A model generated the notes under the pieces. It saw only the letters and a list, made by a program, of their open reading frames with translations. It did not search any database and had not been told where the DNA came from. Source: Gymnogyps californianus (lineage: Eukaryota > Chordata > Aves > Accipitriformes > Cathartidae). Taken from it: a stretch of 64,000 nt of DNA. The first letter of the stretch is position 1; each line of letters starts with the position of its first letter. The DNA is taken from positions 9,197,792 to 9,261,791 of the forward strand of contig NC_059487.1 of the NCBI RefSeq assembly GCF_018139145.2, given 5' to 3'. The translations under genes were made by a program, and so were the position numbers. Positions 1 to 13,000 of this stretch are shown one piece after another.

Positions 1-975
1 TTGTACTGTGAAATATAAGATGTGTGTATACACATATATATGAACATATTAATATTGTATTTCTAGACACACACACACAAATCACCATCATATTGAAGGC
101 AGATAGGTTCTAAAAAAAAGCATCTCCAGCCAACACAGCTATACCAGTACAAAAAACCCCCTATGTTTAGACCAGGCCTAAGGATGGTTGGAGAATTAGT
201 GGTTTATGACATAAGAGACAATATACAAGTGAAACCAGATGGAGACTTATTCAGGCTGTTGGAAAAACAGGCTTTGCTTCTGAGAGTATCTGTTTAACAG
301 AAATCCTTGAGGGAAAGGATCTGTTGAAGACTCAGTCCACCCTTTCCTTCAATTAAGAAAGATGTTCCCAGTCTGCATACCCCAGTTATTCAAAAAATTT
401 TCCGGGGGGCGGAACGAACCTAAGATTTACCTTCCTGATATTTCTATGGTAAATATCAAATGAAGTTTTGTCTAAGGAGAAGGACCTGACTTTCATGCTA
501 GAGCTACAAAAATGGCACAGCAACCAAGCCTTTAGGTCCCTTTAGATCATCCTCAAGGCAAACTTCTATTCAAGGAACTATGTGATAATCTCCTCCCTCC
601 ATCAAATAAGCATATCCCTTCCCCCCATCCCCTTTTCTGGCTTCAGGACAGTGCCAAATCCCCGACAACTTCTCTTTCCCCTTTATTTTGGAACAAATCG
701 GTAATATTAAATCCTTAGAATTTCCCACAGAATGGAACTTCTATTTCTCCAGCCGTTTTTAATAAATTGCATTTCATGTAGCATTCAATAACAAACTGCC
801 AGGAAATCTGGTTGTATCTGTTAATTCAAATTTGCCTTTAAAACAATTTTGCTTGAAAATGCATGATAAAGTTCTGTATCTACTGATAATAAATTTGACT
901 TTACACATTTAGAGTTTCAAATCAAGACGGAAATCTTGCCTTAAACCAAAACAGACAAACAAGAGTCTCCCACAC
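1..975 (-). other. ATP9A: ATP9A intron 25 (partial)
   Basis: Sequence downstream of exon 25, cut by the window edge. It holds a short (AC)n at 67-79 and nothing else I recognise. Confidence 0.9.
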
Positions 976-1084
976 CTTAAGAAGATCTTTGTAGAGCTCT
1001 GGGTACAACATTGCAACTTCAGATTTAACATCCTTGTCCAGGACTAGAGAAAACACTGGAAACATCGTGTAAATTGTGGAGTAC
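976..1084 (-). CDS. ATP9A: ATP9A coding exon 25 (residues 879-915), last exon in window
   Basis: A 109-nt exon encoding [20 protein letters not shown] and the stretch ending PELYKDLLK, i.e. M6 and the cytosolic M6-M7 loop. Acceptor cccag|G, donor AAG|gtgtgg, phase 0. In human ATP9A about 132 residues in three exons follow. No sequence like the next exon (GRPLSYKTF) is present in the remaining 975 bases. Confidence 0.96.
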
Positions 1085-4000
1085 CTGGGAAGAAGGTAGA
1101 AGACTAGTAAATTATCTAACGTGTAGATGAGCAAACCGAAATGCTAGTGTTCAGAAAGGAAATACAGTATTCCTGAAGTGCCAAATGATGTACATATTAT
1201 AAAAACTTGCAAATGGAACACACCAGAGTTTTGCATGTAGGAAAAACCTGAAGGATTTGCTTTTTGAATGGCTCTTGATTAGAAACATTCATACACAGAT
1301 GATTGGTTCAAGTATTGCAACTGGTGTTACAGTGTTATTAATGGAGCCAAGAACAGACCTGTCCCCACCCCAAAGTTACCTCTACAGTTCAGGCTTGATC
1401 CTGTTTGCATCAGAAGGCAACGGAGATGAATTTGCTGTTTGATTTTTAATTATGTACTTGAAAGTCTACGAAGTCATGGGATTACAAGTATAATCCCAGT
1501 ATGTTTTAGACAGGAACTGATTCCTGCTGTTGAAGAGGTTGGGTTGTCCTCCCTTTCTGACACTGTCAGGAGCTGGGCACTGGCTCTCACTGCTGCGCAG
1601 GCACCAGCGCCTAACAACTGTCCCTCTGCTTTTTGCTAGGATCAAAGGAACAGTTCCTGGAGGATGGCTTGCTTCTCATGTTCTGAATGGGACAAACTGT
1701 CCTTTTGGAAAGGTTTCTAGAAGTGTTTGCACTGCCTTGGTGGCTTTGCTCAGTGCAGAGGAACAGAAAGGGGACAAGGATCACATCCACCTTCTGCAGC
1801 GGTGTTGTGAAACACGCAGAGTGGAGATGTGCATGCCTTGCATGTTAATTAGTCCAAATCTATTCATTATGCACAGGTCTTCCACACTATTAGTAAAAAG
1901 TGAGCTCTTACCCAATGATGAGAAAGCCTTGGTAGAGAGGAACTGAAGCAAAGTAAAATACTGACGAGAAAACAGCCTAGAAAAGAAAAGAAACAAGCTT
2001 TTCAGGCATGAAGGTACTGCAGTAAAAGTAACAGCTTAAAAATATACTCTGTTCAAACTGGAACATACTTGCAGTGGGTTCTCTAAATTCCTGAAATGAA
2101 GACAGAAGAATGTAATATCAACCCTTTTTATTCCTCCACAAACCTTGGATGAAAGCTATGTTTAATAGCAAACACTGGAGAGCTGGACTTGGAAAACTTT
2201 TTGTAATGTAATTCCACAGAAGAGAACATAAAGAGTTTCCTCCAAAGCCCACTGGTTTGATCAAAGCTGTCCAGATGTTGTGAAGGACAGGTGTGTACTT
2301 ATTTATGCCTGGATGATGCCTTCACAACGTAAAAAGAGTTAACACTCACTAATACAAACTCCAAAGAGTTCAAGATTTTTTTTCTTTTTTTTTTGTCAGA
2401 AGTTAGGGGTTGTTTTCTGTTCTTTTTTTTCCGCTGCAGAGTAAGCTAGACTGTCCTCTGAGTTTGAACCTTTTGTCTCTATGGTTCCCTCTCCAATGTA
2501 TTTATTTTAAAAAGGGGAGAGGGCGGAACCAGCCTTCTCAAAAATATCAAGTATTTTACTCAAAGAATACTTAGTATTTTTAAGGAATATATCAGTACAC
2601 TATGGCGTGGAAATGCAACTCCCAAAGAGTAACCTCTGTCCTTAACTGTAACTTTCACTCAAGTCACCACAGCTAAGAACGGAATTTGGCTCATGAACTC
2701 TTAAAATCTCTTTCAACTCTCCCTGCCAACTGGCTATTGCATTTTTGTTACACTGAGGCTCTGCACACATGAGCAACGTAAATTTTGTGAATATCTGTTT
2801 CGAAGGTTCCCTTTGAAATGGAGAGGAACAGACTGCCTCCACGTTGCTGCAGCGAGCTGCTGAGTACTTGGGAAAGTTAATACGTGCTTCAGCAGCCTTC
2901 ACGGCATGGCTGCTGCGAACACTCCACAGCACGCCAGACCAAGCTTTCGGTAACCTCTTCAGGGTCTGAGCCAAGTCCTCTTCAGTTGCTTAAGTAAAGC
3001 CTTCAAATAGTGAGACCGAAGTTAAAACACACCTGAAAGTAAGTGCACTTACTCAGCAGAGGTCTTGAGAATATTGCCCTGCTTCAGATTTTCAGTATTT
3101 CCTAGCATTACTAAACAACAGCGATGATATGCTGCACGAAAGCAGTGTTTTCTAAGGTAGAATATTGTTTGTCCAGTTTTGGAGAAGTTGCTGATGTTTG
3201 TCCAATACCAGGAACTTTCTTATGTGTTTTCCTATCTAAGTAACAACCTCAGGTTCCAACCCATGAAAATTTTCAGAAGAAATGGTTGCATCCAAAATGA
3301 AACACAGAACCTTTACTTTTTGATTTGACTTTTTCACCTCTCCATTGGAAAAACCCTCATGACAGTCCATTTACCTGCATTGTACTGATGCACAGGCTCC
3401 TGTGGATTACAAACTGACTGAGAGCTGCAGACCGTTTGTAACTGTTCCTTCCATGCACCATTAGTAAACGACCCAGATGTTTAAACTGAGTGATAGAGAA
3501 ATCGGCTGCAAGTGATGCCTGTTTTCCTTCCTGTGCACAACAGCAAGTAAAAGCATAGTGAGATCATTTCATTATTGGAAACAAAGAAATATCATATTAT
3601 TATTTAGTTATCACTGACAGAATTTCCAAGAAAATTTGCAATACATTAGGTGGGGGAGAGTATTACCTCAGTACTTCTGCCTTCCACCGTGGCTTTTAAG
3701 CAAAGAGCAAAAATATGAGGAGAATTCCCATTTGAACCCTGGCCTCCAATTCTAAGCAACCCTCTGGATTATGATTCACAACACGCATGTTAACGTGACA
3801 CTCATATCAAGTCAGTTTTGAACACAAATTTTCAGTCTCAAAAGTTCACTCAATTTTAATGTTTTGGCTCACTGCAAGCAAAGTCTTTCCACTGCCGCCA
3901 AATCCAGTCTTGTTGCTCCAAGCAGCTCCACATGCAGGAACCAGAGCTCTAACCCAGAGTTTGCTTTCTAAACTAACATAAACAGTTTTTAATTGTACAT

Positions 4001-7000
4001 GTAGAGTATATGTTATCAGAGTAGTTATAACTCCAGCATTTGGAGCATCTACGCGTGATTAAACACCCCAAAACTAACCACGACGGTCCAAATTCAGAGA
4101 ATCTGCCAAAAAACAAATAATGAACTTGAACTCTGTTAAACAGTAGTCTCCTTTACAGCCAAATTATTTTTCATAAGGCTATTGGTCTGATGATTATTCT
4201 TGTGGAAGCTTCTCACTTTCACGCACAAATTTCTGAGTATTTATTTAAGAGTTACTTGCGAACTAGCTCCTGAATTGCCATAGGAAGTCTTATTAAACAC
4301 GAGGTAATCTCACCTTTCCTTCAACTCCAACACCACAGTCAGCCTCCTGAATCATGCTAACATCATTCCCTCCATCACCTGCAGGTCAGAGCACAGACAA
4401 ATGACATTGGTAGCTAAGCAACAGGGGCAACTTCCAACCCTGCCAAAGGCATCTTCACCAGACTGCAGTATTAGAAGAAACATTTAACCCTATCAACAAA
4501 AGCAGGATTTTAAATAGAAATCATGAATGTAAATTCTTAAGAAGTTTTGTTTTGTTTTTAATAGACCCACAGGTCACTGATCACTTTATCTGACTTGTAG
4601 GTGTGCCGTTATACCTACAATACTGAAATAAAGCTCACAGATTAACAACGGCACTTTACCTGATCAAGTTCAAGCTCTGTTTTGCAAAGACACCACCCCA
4701 AATATTTATGAGTAGTTCGTCATTGAAGTTTCCATATGCAAAATTTCATCTTCTCAATCATCCCACAAAAACACTGTTCCCTAACTCAGCATTTCCCGGT
4801 GTTATGAGATGACACGGGACTGTTCAGTCAAAAGAATAAATAGCGAAGACATCATCCTGCATGGTCACTCCTCCCTACCTAGTCCCTTACCTACTGCACA
4901 GGTGAGTTTGCCGGTCCTTTCCTGGAGCAATCGCACAATCTGGGCCTTCTGTGTCGGAGCGCATCTGCAGCACACAACGGCAGGGCACTGGCAAGCCAGC
5001 TCCATGAACTCATACTCATAGTATTTCAGACACACCTAATTTACAGAGATCAGAAGCGTCACCGACATTTGTGCTATGAAAGCTTCTTTTAAAAAAATTT
5101 GAATTCAGCCACAGTGGTTTGGGGCTGTTCCTTAACAGCCTGAGGCGTTTGGAGCCTACCTCCAGTGAGTCGCCAGAAATAACAAGAGCACAGTCGTGTT
5201 TCCGGCGGAAGGCGTTCAGCTCTAGATGGGCTTCTCCACGGTTAGTCACCTGGGGAAAAAGATGGCAACTGAGGAAGGGTTTGCTTCATCAAGGTGAAAA
5301 AAACAAACAAACAAGTCTCAGAGGGAGCAAAAGTAATATGGACAGGCAGCGCACTGACTTATTCAGAGCACACAGTCAGATAAACAAAAACTCAGGATAG
5401 AAAGCTGGGTCAAAAGAATAAAAATATTCTGAGTCTACTGCTGGAAAACAGTTGTGATCTCAGCACCCCTCCTGCCCCAGACTTTGGGGTCCCGAAGAAG
5501 TCTTGAGAGAGGGGTATGTGGGTGTTACTCACTAGTCTGAATATATGGATGTCCTGTGTCCGTGTCACCAAATGTGCATTCTTGGCTGTACACGTGGCTG
5601 TCTCTAACTTATCCCCTGTCAGCATCCACACCTAAAATCCAAATATTTAATGTATTAAATACAAAACTTAACAACCGCGTCTGCAGGACATCTAGAAGTA
5701 CCACCTGCCAGTTCAGGCATATAAAAGGACTATTAGAATAGATATACAAATTATTCTCCTAAAAAAGCCCTATTTTAAAACATACAAGAAAATTCTCACA
5801 GACGAAAGAAAGCAAAGCTTTTAAAGAGGCTGAAATGCAAAACAAGTTACAAACTATGTATAACATTTTTCCCACCTGCAATATTTCAAGATTCTGCTGA
5901 TAAACCCACAAAATGCAAGCTAAAGAATGTGTATGCGTGTGTTAATGTGTCCCACCCCAGCTATTTCTCGTATGCTGAAATAAGCAGGCCCTGCTGCAGA
6001 AAGATCCCTCATGGCCCTGCCTGAAATGTGGATGATGCAACTGGGGTTAGCTCACTGCTGATGTGTGCGTCTGGAACAGACTAAGTTGGTTGGGTTTTTT
6101 TTTTAGATTTTTTTTTTTTTTTAAATACACACTGCTCCTTTTATTTTGTGCTGGTGAGGGGGGGCATTAGAAAGCAATGTCAGCAGCAATACCCTGTTAT
6201 AATCTGGCAGGGAATTCCCTCAGTGTAAATATATCAGAGTTTTTTTGTTTTTTCCACCGGTGTTTTTATTCTTTCGAGACACTGCCCAAGAATATTTAAT
6301 GAAACTTAAAAAAAAACCCCAAAACAAAACCCAAAAAACACACAAAGACTCACTTATTTGTTTAATAATCTGAGGCTGGAAAGAGATTTGATCTTAACAA
6401 GATGGTCCCTGTAATGCATTACAAGACTGCCTTCACTCTTGATTTACTTCTTGCATGCAATACCCTAACGAACATACCATTGCAAGGAGTGCTCAGAAGT
6501 GCCGCACTCGCTGTGTGACAACACGCTCCACACCCTGACACCAACTCCAGTCAAGGTGAAGAGAAAAAATGAAACCACTTTGGAATAACTGCCCAGGACC
6601 ACGCCGCAGAGCAAGAAAGCCACAACGCTGCTAAGGAGCTCTGTCTGATTCCGCTTGTCTCACTTCTCTGCTGAAGTCCCTGCTGTTTACAGGGATGGCT
6701 CCAAACAGAAAGCACTTTTGGAAGCTTGTCCCACACCTTGAATTCCACTTCCTACCTAAATCCTAAACACACAGCCCTGCTTTGGATTCACAGCATGGCT
6801 CAAGATTTTTGCTCACTTTGCTACTTAAAGCAAAGAAACCACAATCAGAACCTTTTACCTACTTTTCTTGCCCAAATCTGAATGTTTAGTCTATTATTTT
6901 TTTTCCTTTTGCAAGTCCGGGATCTGACTGACAAGTTTTCAGAGAGAGAAACTAAATAGGCATCACACCGGTTCGCCCACTGCTGAGCACAGCTCAGGCC

Positions 7001-10000
7001 ATAGGTGTCTGAGTCTTAGATGCTGGAGCCCAGAAAGCTGGGGAAAAATAAAGTCCAGTCCCTGATTCTCTTGGCTCAGACCCCCTCTAGCGGCTACTGA
7101 AAACACGTATATTCACAGCTTCAACCCAAGCACAGGCATTCGTGCACCAGCGACCAAACACATCCAAACCGGTCTTGTTTCATGCAATTATCTGAAAGAA
7201 ACAACTGCCCAGAAGAGTCCTGTAGCTACCCCTCCTGCCTACACACTCGGTTTCTTTGCAGAAGGAGCCAGAGCATGTTAGAGGAAGAAAAGCACAAAAG
7301 GTGACATGCTTTCATGTGTTCAGTTAACATTTACTACTTCCAGCATGTTCTGTTCCCAAAGTGATGTTTAAAATGCATCAGCCAGCCCCACTGTTCCCAC
7401 TCGCAAAGGGCACCTGGTGAAACGTTTACCTTGACAGGGCTCCCAAACTGTCTTAATTTACTGTCTGCAGGACAGTGCCACATACTCCAGAGGGTCTAAG
7501 CGTTCCTGCTAGGAATAACATTAGGTTAGGCAGACCTTAATGCCAGCATTTCTCAGCGTCTCCAGAGTGGGTCTGACATCCGTCTGCAGCTGATCCTCCA
7601 CGCCGGTGAGACACAGCAGCTCCATCTCCATCTCCAGGCTCTCGATGACTGTGGCTACCTTCAGGGAGCGGTCATGCACACTTAGCTTCGCCTGGACGTA
7701 GCGTGCCTGAGGACAGAGCAGACACAGCCACAGTTACTCACACAGCCAGCCTGCATTTTTGTGGAATACAGGGTTAACCAGCACGAGGGTTAACCAGTTA
7801 ACCTCCCTCTGTTAACTGTCATTCAGGGATGCCACCTGTAATGGCTGGCAAAAACGAGGTGCACGTTACAGAATAAGGCAGAAAATATTTCAGGAAGTTT
7901 CTGTCATTTTGCCTCTGTCCTGTTCCAGCTGGGCAGCACGGTGCACAGCGTGTCCTTGTGCACACAAATGCACAGCAGCTGCTGAAGTGACACCTGCAGA
8001 AAGCCTGGGAGCGACTCCCTCGCACCACAGGTCTAACCATGGTTTCTGTAACTAACACATCTACAAACAATGGCAATAGAGAATCCTAAGCATTTCCACT
8101 GTCTCATCTCTGCATTTAGCTAAACAGTTCTCCTTCACATTTTGCCTGCCTGGGGTAAGCAAATTAGTGCTGTGTGTAGGGACCCACCTAACAAACCCCA
8201 TGCATGAAGCCCGTGTTTCCATGAAGCCCGGCTGAGTTCTATTCTGGTTGTTTGTAGTTTTCCCTCGATGTCAGAATGCAACAATGATAACTAAAAGCCA
8301 ACACATTTCCCCACACAAACAGAACTTGTCTAACAAATGATGAATATTTGCAGAATTTATAACCACAAAAGATTATAAGGCAGGATTCAGGAACTGTTTT
8401 GGAGGGTTCTGGCTGGGATCCAGTTTCATACGTATCACTTAAAAAGCAACTTTGATTAAAAGAACAGCAAGACATTGAAGAATGATAACTCTAGCAGAAG
8501 GAGTAGGGAGATGAGAGGGAGTATTATCACAAGAGGTCTGTGAGAATCACTTCAGGGATTGTTTGTTTAAAAACAAAGAAAAAAACCAAACAAAAACTTA
8601 CTTCAAAGTCTTGATACTGCTCTTCTGTCAGAGACTTCTTGGCTACAACAAGAACCCTCAGGCCTTCCCGAGCCATGTTACCACACTGGAAAGAAGTATC
8701 ACATTGTAAACCATAAACTGCATCTCAAGTAAGATGATTTATGCACAGCATTGCAGAGATGGCAATGTAAGATAGCAGGTTAAGAAAATAACCGTCCCAT
8801 TTGAGCAACCCCAGTGAGTCTGTAACATCTGATAAAGTGCATGATAAACCCAAGAGGAAAAAAGGAGATCTGCAATGGTTTGTAATCTATCCCAGTGATC
8901 AGAAACAAAAATGTCCTCTCTGCTATACCAGCGTGGCAAAAACAACCCCACTGATTTCATTTTCTCTGTCTCTAAGTAAAAAGACACAAGGCTTTGATTT
9001 GTAGACTTCATATCTTTGGCCATCAACTCTTTAAAATAAGACCAAGGTATTATTATTTCTTTGAACACCAAGGTTTGGCGGTGGGGAGAATCAGTAACTG
9101 AAGCTACTGCTATGAACTCTGTGTCAACATTACTACTAACCTGACAAAAACAGCCCAGTACAAAGCTGCCAAATGTAGTTTTGAAATTAGGCCTTTCAGT
9201 CTAAAATAAATCCAAACACAGGATGAAGCCCAGGACAAATTTGGTGATCCTGAGTGGCAATCAGTTTTGAGCAAAATCCATTTTATTTACAGAACTTATT
9301 CTGCACTAAATATCTTGAACTCGCCACCTGACTTCCTTGTTACTGCACGTATATTTGGCTGAAGGCTAATCCAATGAATTGCCAGGATCAGTGACCTTCT
9401 GGCTCGCAGATGTTTTAGCAGTTATGTCCACTCCGCCACATTGACAAGCTTTGTCATATGTTGCCCTGGAAGGAGAAAAGCACTTGCATGAGAAACCCTC
9501 TGTATATAGGAAAGACAGCCCTGTACCTCCTCTTCCAGCCAGTCGTTGTACTGCACGATCCCAGCCATCACCACATCAGCCCCCTTCATATAGAAGGTGA
9601 TCTCTCCTGTTGATTCATCCTGCAGATAAGAAACAGAAGAATCTAAGTTGGGCCAATATTAGCATATTTGGAGTGGCGTCAGCAAGCTAAGTGATGAGTT
9701 TTCTGCACAACGGTCACAAAAATGTCTGCACTGGGTCAGGCCGAAGGTCCATCTGGCTCAGCATCCTGTCTCGGGGCCAAAAGGAGATGGCTATTCAACT
9801 GCAACTTGGTTACTCGCAGCAGGAATTAATGCTTTAGACAAGGATGATCAGCTTTTTAATCAGCAACGTGGCATCTCCATACAGACACGCCTCAATCCCA
9901 GCTGCGTGTGCCTTCAGAATAACCTCTAGCCCTCACCTTGAAAACTTACCTGAAACAATAACAGATGCACGAAGCTGAACAGAGTAAAAATCACTCTAAT

Positions 10001-13000
10001 TTACCCCCTCTGTTACATTATATGGCATAAGCATAATTAAAGTTTATGCTTGCCGCAGAAAGGTTAGATTGCTGCCTGCCTTATCTGATACAAGTAATTT
10101 GTAGGCTGCAAGCAAAGCATATTTACATTACCACAAATTAAAAAATCCCTTCTAACCAGGCAGATACCTAAGGAGGTCACAGCTATTAGTATTACAAGCT
10201 AATGGAAACCCTGGCAATTTCCTCAAAGGAGACAAAACAACGAGTAAGGAACAAACTGCTCTGTAAACCAAGATAGCCACCAGGGATAGGAAGAAAATAA
10301 ACTTAACACGCAAAACCAAAAAGCCCAGGAAGGTCTGGAAATAAGACAGCTGTGAACAAAGGGAGAAAAGTACTTTAGGAAAAAAAGAAATGAAAGAAAA
10401 GCACAGTGGACACTTCTTCATTCTCACACTATTTAATATACGTGTCAGTCTGTTCCGCCATTACAGAAACTAGTGGTGAAGGTTCTCGCACATGAAGAGT
10501 TTGAGTCGGCAGGTAAAAGCCTCATGTCCTGTGGCACTGGCAAAACAAGAATTTACATCCATAGCAAAAAAACCCCAAAAGCAGCACCTTATGTGGATAC
10601 TAAAAACGCAAAGAAGAGAAGTAAGTGTCTTTGCTAGGGAGATTAAGAAGTAGGCAAGGATAACGAAGCTCCTTTACTGAACATTTTTGCCAAGCTCATA
10701 GAGATATTCACAAGGAAGATTCTTATAATTAAGCTTAAGCATGGTTTTCAATGTCCTGAAATGTCCAGCCTTCATATACAAATACCCACACATCCCACAT
10801 CCCCAAAGCAAAATGCGTGTCACTCTACCAAAACAACTAGAATCTGCTTAAATAAAAGACAACGCTTTTGGCAGTAGCCAAAGGTAAAGGTTTATCTATT
10901 AAATTATTTGATTAAAAAGTGTCTAACAACATCTCTGTAGGAAACTGAATAAAGACTCCACTTCCCGTGCTGCAGAACTGGCTTAAGATAGTTTAGATTT
11001 TTTTGTCCAATATAAATACTGTATCAGCTATCTCCTTGCATTAGTCATTTCCTCTCACCGAGTTCAATAGGAGGTTAGTGCGTTCTCATATTATGGTAAC
11101 ATCACACTATAAATCTACACAGAGATTTGCCAGTTATATTGTTTTGGAGAGGCATCTTTTTCCACCGTGGTCTGACTCTGGCCACAGTTCAAAGGCTTCT
11201 TTCAATTCCAGATATGACAATAGCACTATCTTTGCTTTACAACAAAGATGATTCCACATGGGTAAGGGGAAAAAAACGCAAAGAAAAAGAAGAATGGAAA
11301 ATATTGTGGTCAAACAAACAGGCCTTCTTTCAAGAAGAAGAAAAGTCAGTAATCAGTACGGTGAAGAGTGGCTGCTTTGGTAGAACAAGACTTCTTAGAA
11401 CTGAAATAATCAGCTACAGAAATGACAGTTGATCACAAGTAAACAAGCAGATATTGCAAAAATATCCTAAACGAGGCAACATCTGCTACTTGTTTTCAGT
11501 ATTAACTACTACTTTATTTACTAAAGTTATGTGTTGAAGGAGATCTTTTTATAGGAGCCAGAGCGGACAGGACCAGCAGGGGAGACGGGCGTCTCTGCCA
11601 AGGACTGCAGTAACAGCATTACTGGGCTGGACGCATGAATCACTTGCTGAAACTCTATACCCAGATTGTACAGGAAGCCTGGCAAGACAATCACAATGGC
11701 TCCTGCTAGCCGAAAAAATTGCAGTTTATAAGAATGGGCAATATCTGTATAGTTGAGCAGAAAATTTTACCATTTGAATTCTACTCACTACAATCCTGAG
11801 TGCAGTTTCATTCTGCAGCTTCTCCCTCCCTCCCTGGCTGCTCACTGTGTGTGTTGTCTTCTGGATACTTCACGCTACTTTCCCTCCCCTTATTTCTGTT
11901 TTTTAAACAAGCAGCACAGTTTTAGAAGATACACTGAAGAGCTAAACACCTTGCAAGTTGTGGATCAAAACCAAATGGAGTGCCTACACATGCATATGTG
12001 TATGTTTAATAAAAGAAAATTTTACTTGGCAGCTACCTATTTATAAACTTTTTTTCTTTTTTTAAATGAACATGAAAATCCTGCTTGAAGATATTATTTT
12101 GGAGTATACAGGAACGTGGCAAAGTAATACCGAGGCAGCCAGCATCTGCTACTCAAACCCTACTTCTGCACAGGGTATACAGGGAGCTGATTTTAGTGGC
12201 TTAGCAGCAGCTCAATGGCTGCAAAATGAAGACACTCAATTAACAAGCACAACAGAGAGGGACCAATGCTTCTATTAACAGTATTTACAGTCAGGATCTG
12301 GGCCTGATGTTGCTCCCACTGACCACAAGTGGGAGTTTTGCTGGTTTTGGCAGCAGTAATATTCTAAATACAGAAATGCAAAATAGAAACCTTTTTCTTC
12401 CTAATGAGGGAGAATGTAGATAATAGATAATTTAAAAGGAATAAACTTCAAATCAAAGAGAGAAAAAAAAAGAGGACTCTTCCAATTAGATGAGAAAATT
12501 TCAGGGCATCCACTTCTCTGCTGAGCATACAAACACAATTTAATGAAGCATACCCTGGCTTCGACAGTTAGCCCACTTCTTTTACCTTTGATAAAACAGC
12601 ATCTCATAAAAAGTTTGCACTTACAGTAAGCAACAGGGTGGGAGGTTGTTTAGTCCTCCCTCTTTTATTGCTAATATTTTTATTCTAGGTCTTGAAAAGG
12701 TTGCCTGAAGTCTCCACATCATTTTCACTACAAAAATAATTAATCTGAAAAATTTACACTTGCTATATTTAAACGGATATGCACTATACTTTTTGCAGCT
12801 ATCCCACGCAGCACGAGACATTCGTGGGAACACTGACGACTGTGCACCTTCAACGGCATTCAGCTGGATCTCTAGATTCACAGATTTAACACACCGATTA
12901 CTTTGTACAAGCTCAGCCTATCAGCCCACTTCAACTAACATTCCTGCCCTTGGGCATGTTTTAATATTCCAAAGCCTGGAACAATTTGAAATACAAATTT

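Noticed and set aside
1530..1946. 138-codon plus-strand open frame
   Set aside because: It overlaps ATP9A exon 24 on the opposite strand and has no independent support.
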